This document shows positions 6,279 to 12,510 of a stretch of DNA of 19,416 bases, one piece after another. Numbering within the stretch: position 1 is the stretch's first letter; every line of letters starts with the position of its first letter. Source of the stretch: Clostridia bacterium. GTDB lineage: Bacteria > Bacillota > Clostridia > Christensenellales > Aristaeellaceae. A model generated the notes under the pieces. The model was not told the DNA's origin, did no database searches, and saw only the letters and a list, made by a program, of their open reading frames with translations. The stretch is taken from the NCBI GenBank assembly GCA_017471125.1, contig JAFUWR010000091.1:1-19416 (forward strand). The letters run 5' to 3'. The translations under genes were made by a program, and so were the position numbers.

Positions 6279-8135
6279 ATGACCCGGAACATTCTTTTGA
6301 CATCGCTGGACGCGCCGGGGAGCGATCAGGCCCTGCGCTACTATGCCGTGCGGAACGAATACGGCTACGACTACTGCGAAGCCCTGCAGAGCATGGAGGC
6401 CAGCGCCAAGTACATCCTGGCCCGCTTTCCCATCGACGAGATCATCGTCATCGGCGACGCGGACGACGCGGAGAAGCTGGAGCCCCGCCCCCTGAAGGAC
6501 GCGGGCGACCTCGACGCCGCGGGACCGGGCACCCTCTCCCCCTTCGATCTGTACCGCTCCCGCATGGCGCAGTACATCGGCGAGGTGAGCCTGGAGCAGC
6601 AGGCCTATGACGCGCTGCTGCCCGAGGCGGAGCGCGCGAAACTCATAGACTTCATCCGGGACTTCCAGGAGAAGAATTCCCAGCGGGATATGAAGCGGCT
6701 CAACCGCCTCTTTGACGAGCTGTCGAGCGACAAGCCGTTGTACCAGCGGTTCAAGGACGCGCTCTCCGCCGCCTTCCCGAAGGCCGGGAACGACTTCGAA
6801 ACGACGGTAAAGTGGGTGAAGAACTACCTGTACGCCCAGCTCAAGCCCTCCGCCAAGCTGGAGATCCTGCCGGTCAACGAGGGCATCTGCGCCCGCTATC
6901 TCCCGTCGGGGACGCTGGACGACCGGGAGTATTGGATGAGCAGCGTCCTGGACGTCGACCAGGATGCGAACGAAGATGATGAGATCGACCTCTATGTCTC
7001 CCTGGGCGCCGAATCCGCGGTGGAGAGCCACCTCGTCCTGAACATCCTCGACATCCTGATCGCCACGCCGGGCAGCCACGTCCACCTCAAGAAAATCTAC
7101 CAGGTCTACGAGGCCGCCGGTGACCTGACCGGGACCATCGTGGACAGCACCATCGTCACCCGCTCCACCGACCTGGTCGCCGCGGCCCACGCCTTCCTGA
7201 ATTACGCCAAGACGGACATGCTCGTGGATTTCTGGGAGCGGTCCGGGCAGCACAACGAGCGCGTCAGCAGCCTGATCTACGCCGCGCGGCACGTGGACGT
7301 GGGCATCTCCATGTGCAACATCCTCGAGGTGCAGGAGGGCATACAGCGCCTGCGCAGGCTGTTGACCGACGAGCGCTCCTGGAAGGAGGCCGGCGACTAC
7401 GGCCTGCTGTTCGGCGTGATCGCCGGGTGCATCCAGGCGGATTACGGCCCGCTGCTGGACGAGGACGGCAGCATCCCCTTCATCCGGCTGATCAAATGGG
7501 CCTACAAGCACCAGTTGTACCAGCAGGTGCTGACGCTGATCGAGACCTACGCGCCGTCCAACATGGTGGAGGCCGGCATCTTCTACTACTGCGACGACGA
7601 GGCCCGCGCCGCCGAGATCACGGACCTCTTGGCGCTCCAACGGCTGGAATTGAAGCCCTATGAATACTACAAGATGGACGACATCAGCCATTACTTCGTC
7701 AAGAGCTACGACCGGGGCGACGTCAAGCTCAACGGCTCCAGGGGCGAGGACAGGAATATGGCGTATGCCGCGCTGCGGGCGCAGTCCGTCGAAAACCAGG
7801 ACCCGGCGAAGATCACCGGCCATACCGCGTGCGGCGCAGACACGCTCACGGACGTGCTGTACGCCTATTACCACCTGGGCGAGGTGCGCAACAAGATCAG
7901 CCACGCGGACGCGAACGCGATGGCCGAGCGCCGCCTGAACGTGGCCGAGAGCGACGTCAGCTACGGCATGGTCGTCATGCGGGAGACCATCGAATACTTC
8001 ATCAGGAGCTATGAAGCGGCGATGGCGGAGGCGAAGGCGAAGGACCCGAAGATCGTCTACATCACCGCCGACGACGTTCGGAACGCCGCGGACCGCATCC
8101 GGCGCGAGCGTCCCAAGGAGGACCGGCGTCATTAG
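6279..8135 (+). CDS. Orphan CARF-HEPN ribonuclease-like protein (TM1812/Csx1-like)
   Basis: This 618-residue soluble protein starts at ATG 6279 behind GGAGG at 7 nt. The N-terminal Rossmann-like part has the CARF pattern: strand RNILLTSLD (3-11), a helix region (YCEALQSMEASAKYILA), strand DEIIVIGD (53-60), a long helical insertion, and strand EIDLYVSLGA (235-244) followed by a helix and LKKIYQVY, equivalent to the DxTHG-region strand of Csx1/Csm6 proteins. The helical middle (SIPFIRLIKWAYKHQLYQQV, 398-417) resembles the RW-x-GLxQQALTL region typical of TM1812/Csx1 proteins. The C-terminal HEPN domain has the catalytic RNxxxH motif, RNKISH (537-542). Known members are RNases switched on by cyclic oligoadenylates made by type III CRISPR Cas10. 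No cas gene or array is visible, so its activator is unknown. It is divergent from the partner-switching operon and is the only plus-strand gene. Confidence 0.8.
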   Translation: MTRNILLTSLDAPGSDQALRYYAVRNEYGYDYCEALQSMEASAKYILARFPIDEIIVIGDADDAEKLEPRPLKDAGDLDAAGPGTLSPFDLYRSRMAQYIGEVSLEQQAYDALLPEAERAKLIDFIRDFQEKNSQRDMKRLNRLFDELSSDKPLYQRFKDALSAAFPKAGNDFETTVKWVKNYLYAQLKPSAKLEILPVNEGICARYLPSGTLDDREYWMSSVLDVDQDANEDDEIDLYVSLGAESAVESHLVLNILDILIATPGSHVHLKKIYQVYEAAGDLTGTIVDSTIVTRSTDLVAAAHAFLNYAKTDMLVDFWERSGQHNERVSSLIYAARHVDVGISMCNILEVQEGIQRLRRLLTDERSWKEAGDYGLLFGVIAGCIQADYGPLLDEDGSIPFIRLIKWAYKHQLYQQVLTLIETYAPSNMVEAGIFYYCDDEARAAEITDLLALQRLELKPYEYYKMDDISHYFVKSYDRGDVKLNGSRGEDRNMAYAALRAQSVENQDPAKITGHTACGADTLTDVLYAYYHLGEVRNKISHADANAMAERRLNVAESDVSYGMVVMRETIEYFIRSYEAAMAEAKAKDPKIVYITADDVRNAADRIRRERPKEDRRH

Positions 8136-8145
8136 CGCGACAGCA

Positions 8146-8183
8146 AAAAAACGTTCCTCCCCTTCAAGGGAGCGAACGTTTTT
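8146..8183. terminator. Bidirectional intrinsic terminator between convergent genes
   Basis: Arms AAAAACGTTC (8147-8156) and GAACGTTTTT (8174-8183) plus CTCCC/GGGAG (8157-8161/8168-8172) pair with one bulged base around a 6-nt loop. The A-run on one side and the T-run on the other let it work in both directions. It lies 11 nt past the stop of the CARF-HEPN gene and 15 nt past the stop of the IF-1-like gene. Confidence 0.92.
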
Positions 8184-8197
8184 GCGTCTTTCGCAGA

Positions 8198-8467
8198 TCA
8201 CCTGTAAACGTACACGATCTTGCTGCCCTCCACCCGTACCTTGTCGCCGACCGATATCTTGACGTAATTCATCCTCAGCTTGCCGGAGACATGGGCGACG
8301 ACCGTTTTCCCGCCGACGTTTACCTTAAAGTTTCCATTGGGCATGCGCTCGGTCACCTTGCCATTCGGTCCGCCCTCTCCGGCGTGCGATTTGCCGCCTG
8401 TCACTTGCTCAAGCGCGTCCAGGTCCAAAGCCTCCGCCATAAGCTCCTCGTGTCCGTCCTGCAACAT
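8198..8467 (-). CDS. Double-glycine leader fused to an IF-1-like S1/OB-fold domain
   Basis: This is an 89-residue protein whose ATG 8467 lies behind GAGGAGG at 8 nt. Residues 1-25 end in LDLDALEQVTGG, which fits the double-glycine leader consensus (Leu-12, Leu-7, Val-4, Gly-2, Gly-1) of bacteriocins and other exported peptides. After a Gly-rich link (26-34), residues 35-89 match translation initiation factor IF-1: GKVTERMPNGNFKV, then VVAHVSGKLRMNYVKISVGDK, ending in VYVYR. The IF-1 loop near the C terminus (the DLTRGRI region) is shortened. This is probably not the housekeeping infA: it is monocistronic, has the extra leader, and lies outside a ribosomal-protein cluster. No C39-peptidase transporter is in view. 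Its promoter shares an element with the neighbouring divergent genes. Function unknown; candidates are an exported or processed peptide, or a modulator of translation. Confidence 0.8.
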   Translation of the reverse strand: MLQDGHEELMAEALDLDALEQVTGGKSHAGEGGPNGKVTERMPNGNFKVNVGGKTVVAHVSGKLRMNYVKISVGDKVRVEGSKIVYVYR

Positions 8468-8563
8468 AACATCATCCTCCTCTTTTATTTTCCATGTACC
8501 GCCGCCCGGCGCCTCCCGGAGAGATCATGTCTTTTTGGGCAAGCGCCGTCAGATCACGTCCAT

Positions 8564-8614
8564 ATTATACCGTTCGCGTTCCGTCGGGGTCAAGGGGTGG
8601 TTCCAGAATGTCAA
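8564..8614 (-). promoter_or_regulatory. Promoter C with shared upstream element (IF-1-like gene)
   Basis: On the minus strand, -35 TTGACC (8593-8588), an 18-bp spacer and a perfect -10 TATAAT (8569-8564) lie about 97 bp before the ATG. Upstream are TTGACATTCTGGAA, CCA and CCCC. Across 28 bp from the upstream T to the end of the -35, it differs from promoter A at only two positions, and the -35 to -10 spacing is identical. Confidence 0.75.
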
Positions 8615-8624
8615 ATCCGTTTCT

Positions 8625-8701
8625 ATGAATAGCGATGGCGGGCGCCGAAACGGCGCCCGCCCTGCTGTGTTGCGCGGTCCTATTCATTTTGAGACAGCCC
8701 C
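8625..8701. repeat. GC-rich hairpin nested in an outer inverted repeat, with an IS-like end
   Basis: GGCGGGCGCCG (8637-8647) pairs perfectly with 8651-8661 around AAA. Outside it, ATGAATAG (8625-8632) pairs with CTATTCAT (8680-8687). The segment then ends in TTTTGAGACAGCCCC (8687-8701), one base from the tag stop codon. The hairpin probably ends transcription of the tag operon, although no strong U-tract follows on the minus strand. The GGGGCTGTCTCAAAA end (minus strand) looks like an insertion-sequence terminus, but no transposase is present. Confidence 0.6.
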
Positions 8702-8702
8702 G

Positions 8703-9308
8703 TCAGAACACCTCGGCGTCCCGGGGAAGGGTGATCGTGGGATGGTTTTCGACGATGAGGCGATAACGCGGGCAGGCCGCGTCGTGGTCGTTGATGATGC
8801 CGCAGGCCTGGAGGTGGGAGTAGATGGTGACCGGGCCCACGTACTTGAAGCCGCGCCGCTTGAGGTCCCGGCTGACGCGGTCGGAGAGGCCGTTGCTGAC
8901 GGGGATCGCGCCGTCGCCGTGGCCCTCGTACAGGATTGTCTTGCCGTCGGAGAAGGCCCAGAGATAGTCGCAGAAGCTGCCGCGCTCGGCGCGGACCTCG
9001 CGGTAGCGCTGGGCGTTGTTGATGATGGCCCGCACCTTGCGCGGCGAGCGGATCATGCCCGCCGTGGTCAGTATGCGCTCCACGTCGGCCTCGCCGTACC
9101 CGGCGATCCTGTCGTAGTCGAAGTTTTCAAAGCACTCGCGGAAGATGTGGCGCTTCTTGAGCATCAGGTCCCAGCTCAGGCCGCACTGCATGCACTCCAT
9201 CGTCAAATGCTCGAACATGTGCCGGTCGTCGTGCACCGGGATGCCCCATTCCCCGTCGTGATAGCTGCGGTTGGCCTCGTTCATGCCCGCCCAGGCGCAG
9301 TATGCCAT
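8703..9308 (-). CDS. tag: DNA-3-methyladenine glycosylase I
   Basis: This 201-residue enzyme removes 3-methyladenine from alkylated DNA to start base excision repair. The start is ATG 9308, with GGAGGAGAGA directly before it. The reading frame stays open upstream, but that part overlaps the real substrate-binding gene in another frame. Motifs match the family at the E. coli numbering: YCAW with Cys4 and YHDGEWG with His17 (zinc ligands), LTMECMQCGLSW with Glu38, then HLQACGIINDHDAACPRY with the C-terminal His and Cys zinc ligands. It lies 17 nt downstream of the substrate-binding protein gene and so is probably the last gene of that operon. The pairing with signalling genes is odd. Confidence 0.96.
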   Translation of the reverse strand: MAYCAWAGMNEANRSYHDGEWGIPVHDDRHMFEHLTMECMQCGLSWDLMLKKRHIFRECFENFDYDRIAGYGEADVERILTTAGMIRSPRKVRAIINNAQRYREVRAERGSFCDYLWAFSDGKTILYEGHGDGAIPVSNGLSDRVSRDLKRRGFKYVGPVTIYSHLQACGIINDHDAACPRYRLIVENHPTITLPRDAEVF

Positions 9309-9325
9309 TCTCTCTCCTCCGTCTT

Positions 9326-10981
9326 TCAGCTTTCCGCCAGGAAGGCGTCGAGCTGCCGCTGGATCTCGTCGATCACTTTGCGCAGGCCGGCGTCCTCCAT
9401 CCGTTTGAGCATCTCGGGGATGACCGCGTCGGGGTCGTCGGTGCCGGTGTACAGCCGTGGGCGATACTCCTCGATGACGGCCTTCAGTGCCTCGCACTCC
9501 GGGGCAACTTCGCTCAAATCGGGGGTGAAGCCCATGGCCGCGGACAGGGTGGCGTCGGCGTAGCTGGCCATGGTCTTTTCCCACTGGTGGGTGTCGGTGG
9601 GCACCTCGGGGAACAGCGACGCCTCCAGCGAGCCCAGCGTGTAGTGGCCCTGGGTGTACGCCTGGACGCCCACGTTGGCGCTGCCCTCGGCGGTGCGGAT
9701 GACCGTGCCGTCGTAGTTGCGGATGTAGTGCTTGCCCTCGATGCCGTAGCGGGCGGTGTCGCGGTACCAGGGGTCGGTGTTCATCAGCTCGATCAGCCTG
9801 AGCGCCGCGTCGGGATGCTCGGAGTAGGCGCTGACGGCGGTCATGGAGCCGCGGATGGAGGAGGTGCTCAGGTAGACGCCGTCGTACCGGGCGATGTAGA
9901 CCGGCTCCTTGATGACGTTCGCCCACACCGTCTCCGCGCCGAACCAGCCCTGGCCGGACTGGACGACGCCCGCCTCGGGCCGGGGCATGCTCGGCAGCTC
10001 GGCGGCGTCGGGATTGATGTAGCCCTTCTCGAACCAGCGGTGCATGGTGCGCAGGCGCTCCTGCCAGCCGGGGATCTCCAGCGCGCACTGGACCACATGC
10101 TCGCGCTCGGTGCCTTGGGCGTTCCAGTCCAGGCCCACCAGGATGTCCATGCTCAGCCAGTCCACCAGCGCGTTCTGCCAGGAGGTCAGGCCCGTGGCGG
10201 GGATCTTCAGGGGATAGTCGTCGGGATGGTCGGCCTTGTAGGCCTCGAGGTACGGCTCGATCTCGTCGAAGGCGATGTCCAGGTCCTTCTCGAAGCCCTT
10301 CTCCTTGAGGAAGTAGTTGCTGTTTAAGATCCAGAACACCTCGTAGCCGATGTCCTTCATGTGCGGGATGGCGTAGACCCGGCCGTTGACCTTCGTGCCG
10401 GCCCAGGCGGTTTCCACCACCGTCTCGTACAGCGCGGGGTAGTCCTTGAGCCGGTCGGTCAGGTCCAGGAAGTTGCCGGCAGACACGTTCTTGGCGAAGT
10501 CGTTCCACCAGTCGCAGGTGAACGCGATGTCGAAGTCGTGGCCGTCCAGTATGGCGGCGTTCAGCGTGTCGCGGTCCATGTATCTGAATTCGCAGGTGAC
10601 GCCGATCTTCTCTGCGGAATAGGCGTTCAGCGCGGCCTCCACCTCGGGCCAGTCCGTGAGCGTGGCGGAGTCCGAGTACAGCGCCCACACCACGTTCACC
10701 ACGTCCCCGCCGTCGGCGTGCGCCTCCTCGGCGGCGGTGAAGGCGTCCTCCAGCGCGGCGAGGCGGTTCTCCACGCCCTTGACGGCGCTGTTGGTGGTCC
10801 GGGACGAGGCCGTCATGCTCTCAAGCTGCACCTCCAGCTCGTCCACCCGGACGTTCATGTCCTCGATCTGGCGCGAAAGCTCCCCGATGCGCTGCTGCTG
10901 GCCGTTGGACAGCACTACGTTCACGGCGATCAGCGCCGCGAACATCACGCACAGGATCGCGATCCAATGCTTCTGCTTCAT
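9326..10981 (-). CDS. Membrane-anchored coiled-coil extracellular solute-binding protein
   Basis: This 551-residue protein starts at ATG 10981, with GGGAG repeats before it. Residues 7-25 are one hydrophobic segment with no signal-peptidase or lipobox motif (Cys11 is in the core, preceded by AIL), so it is likely an uncleaved anchor. Residues 28-85 are heptad-like (RIGELSRQIEDMNVRVDELE), predicting a coiled coil. From about 95 it resembles family-1 (sugar or oligopeptide type) ABC solute-binding proteins: VVNVVWALYSD, HDFDIAFTCDWWNDFAKNV, LKDYPALYETV, and a C-terminal PDAVIPEMLKRMEDAGLRKVIDEIQ. Such proteins are normally lipoproteins next to permease genes. Here it follows a diguanylate cyclase gene by 20 nt and no permease is present. 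Inference: it presents a ligand-binding domain at the membrane, perhaps to the cyclase, rather than feeding a transporter. Confidence 0.88.
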   Translation of the reverse strand: MKQKHWIAILCVMFAALIAVNVVLSNGQQQRIGELSRQIEDMNVRVDELEVQLESMTASSRTTNSAVKGVENRLAALEDAFTAAEEAHADGGDVVNVVWALYSDSATLTDWPEVEAALNAYSAEKIGVTCEFRYMDRDTLNAAILDGHDFDIAFTCDWWNDFAKNVSAGNFLDLTDRLKDYPALYETVVETAWAGTKVNGRVYAIPHMKDIGYEVFWILNSNYFLKEKGFEKDLDIAFDEIEPYLEAYKADHPDDYPLKIPATGLTSWQNALVDWLSMDILVGLDWNAQGTEREHVVQCALEIPGWQERLRTMHRWFEKGYINPDAAELPSMPRPEAGVVQSGQGWFGAETVWANVIKEPVYIARYDGVYLSTSSIRGSMTAVSAYSEHPDAALRLIELMNTDPWYRDTARYGIEGKHYIRNYDGTVIRTAEGSANVGVQAYTQGHYTLGSLEASLFPEVPTDTHQWEKTMASYADATLSAAMGFTPDLSEVAPECEALKAVIEEYRPRLYTGTDDPDAVIPEMLKRMEDAGLRKVIDEIQRQLDAFLAES

Positions 10982-11001
10982 GCTCCCACTCCCTTCCCCC
11001 G

Positions 11002-12402
11002 TCAGCCCTCGGCGTTCGGGATCGTCTCTATGCCGCCCGCGGCGGACGCGAAGCCGCTGCCGTTGCGGGTGCCGTTCTTGATGGCGTAGAGCGCCAGGTC
11101 CGCGCTCTTGAACAGGTCGGTCCCCGGGATGAGCTGGTCCGTGAAGGCCACGCCCGCGCTGAGCGTCACCGGCGGCAGGCCGTCGCCGGGGGCCTTGAGC
11201 CGCGCCGCGATGGCCTGGAGCTTGGAGCGCACCAGCGGCTTGACGCCGGAATCCGCCTCGCTCATGACGACGGCGAACTCGTCGCCGCCGATGCGGCAGA
11301 CCATGTCGTCCCGGCGGAACGCGCTGCGCACGGTGTCGGCCACCGCCCGCAGCACGGCGTCGCCGATGTCGTGGCCGTAGCGGTCGTTGATGCTCTTGAA
11401 CAGGTCCACGTCCAGCAGGATCAGGGCGACCTTCTCCCCCGCCCCGATGGCCCGCTCCAGCGCGTCGGCGTAGGCCGACCGGTTGAACAGGCCCGTCAGC
11501 TCGTCGTGGGTGGCCTCGTAGTTGAGCTTTTCGGTGGCCAGCCGGTTCTGCTCGTGGAGCTGGTTGTAGGTGCGGGCCAGGAACTGTATCTCGCTGGCCC
11601 CCTCCTCGCTGAGCGCCTCGTCGCTGGACATCATGCTGATCTGCCGCCGCAGCGGGACGATCACCATCGTGAACACCACCACCGCCAGCGCCAGCAGCGC
11701 GCACATCAGCGCCACGGTCAGTATCTGCTGGCCGCGCAGCACGTTCAGCAGGTGGTCGGAGCTCTCGACCTGCCGGGTCAGCATGCCGCTCATCAGCACG
11801 TCCATGCCCCGGTTGATGCGCAGGGAGATCTCGTTCTTTGAGGATTCATAGTCCATGTCGAACAGGAGGCCCCGGGCCTTCTCCTCCTGCTCCTCGGGCG
11901 ACAGCCGGGTGTCGGCGGGCAGGAGCTGGATGTCCTGCAAGTTCTTCGGATACTCGGCCACGTCGTCGCCCAGGGCCGCCACCTTCAGCCGCATGGCGTA
12001 CTCCTCGGTGGCGCTGACCCGCTCCCGCAACTGCATGGCGTTGTTCAGCTGGGACAGCACCCGCTCGTCCATCGAATAGGCGCGGACCTCGGCCAGCGCC
12101 TCGTCGATGGCGTTCCGGGCCTGGGTGTCGCCGTAGTACAGCTCCACCTGCTGCTTGTCGCCTGTCACCACGAAGCCCCGGGCGTAGATGGTCAGCGCGT
12201 CGCTGCCCGTGAGCAGGTCGCTGGCGATGCCCTGGCAGTCGATGTAATTCTTGGTGGAATAGCGCATGTCCCCGTAGCTCTTGGACGTCTGGTACATGAA
12301 CGCCATCAGGATGATGGAAATCAGCAGCCCGACCGCCACCATGCAGATGATGACGGTCTGGATGGGTATCGAACGGCGCCCCTCTCGCCTCGTATCGCTC
12401 AT
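11002..12402 (-). CDS. Membrane diguanylate cyclase (GGDEF)
   Basis: This 466-residue protein starts at ATG 12402, with GGGAGG 6 nt upstream. It has TM1 (about 14-36), a helical extracellular sensor of four-helix-bundle type (40-222), TM2 (225-250), a linker, and a GGDEF domain (about 292-445). The active site reads IGGDEF (371-376), preceded by LLDVDLFKSINDRYGHDIGD. The inhibitory I-site RRDD (363-366) is intact, so product feedback is expected. It makes cyclic-di-GMP from two GTP. The paired downstream gene is a membrane-anchored solute-binding protein, which could be its ligand sensor. Confidence 0.95.
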   Translation of the reverse strand: MSDTRREGRRSIPIQTVIICMVAVGLLISIILMAFMYQTSKSYGDMRYSTKNYIDCQGIASDLLTGSDALTIYARGFVVTGDKQQVELYYGDTQARNAIDEALAEVRAYSMDERVLSQLNNAMQLRERVSATEEYAMRLKVAALGDDVAEYPKNLQDIQLLPADTRLSPEEQEEKARGLLFDMDYESSKNEISLRINRGMDVLMSGMLTRQVESSDHLLNVLRGQQILTVALMCALLALAVVVFTMVIVPLRRQISMMSSDEALSEEGASEIQFLARTYNQLHEQNRLATEKLNYEATHDELTGLFNRSAYADALERAIGAGEKVALILLDVDLFKSINDRYGHDIGDAVLRAVADTVRSAFRRDDMVCRIGGDEFAVVMSEADSGVKPLVRSKLQAIAARLKAPGDGLPPVTLSAGVAFTDQLIPGTDLFKSADLALYAIKNGTRNGSGFASAAGGIETIPNAEG

Positions 12403-12459
12403 GCCGCACCTCCCTGTCGATCTGACGCCGGGCCTACGCCCGCGCTTATATCCGTATTA

Positions 12460-12488
12460 ATCATACATTATTTCGGGGAAAATTGCAA
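12460..12488 (-). promoter_or_regulatory. Promoter of the diguanylate cyclase operon
   Basis: On the minus strand, -35 TTGCAA (12488-12483) is followed by a 17-bp spacer and -10 TATGAT (12465-12460), 57 bp before the ATG at 12402. The 108-bp gap is AT-rich compared with its surroundings. I see no clear terminator for the upstream 1424-residue gene, so some readthrough is possible. The element shared by promoters A, B and C is absent. Confidence 0.6.
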
Positions 12489-12510
12489 CACTATAATCAC
12501 AGAAAAAACA

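Noticed and set aside
6111..8201. A 696-codon open frame on the minus strand opposite the CARF-HEPN gene
   Set aside because: Low-complexity Val/Leu/Arg/His translation, and it would cross the divergent promoters. The plus-strand frame has family motifs, a good ribosome binding site and a terminator.
8198..8467. Housekeeping infA
   Set aside because: There is an extra double-glycine leader, a shortened C-terminal loop and no ribosomal-protein neighbours. It is treated as a paralogue.
9309..10688. Upstream extension of the tag reading frame
   Set aside because: The extension lies out of frame over the substrate-binding protein gene and translates to Arg/Gly/His-rich sequence. The true start at 9308 has GGAGGAGAGA and gives the conserved Cys4 and His17 positions.
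10982..11704. Upstream extension of the solute-binding protein frame
   Set aside because: It overlaps the GGDEF-coding frame and is low-complexity. ATG 10981 gives a proper membrane segment and ribosome binding site.
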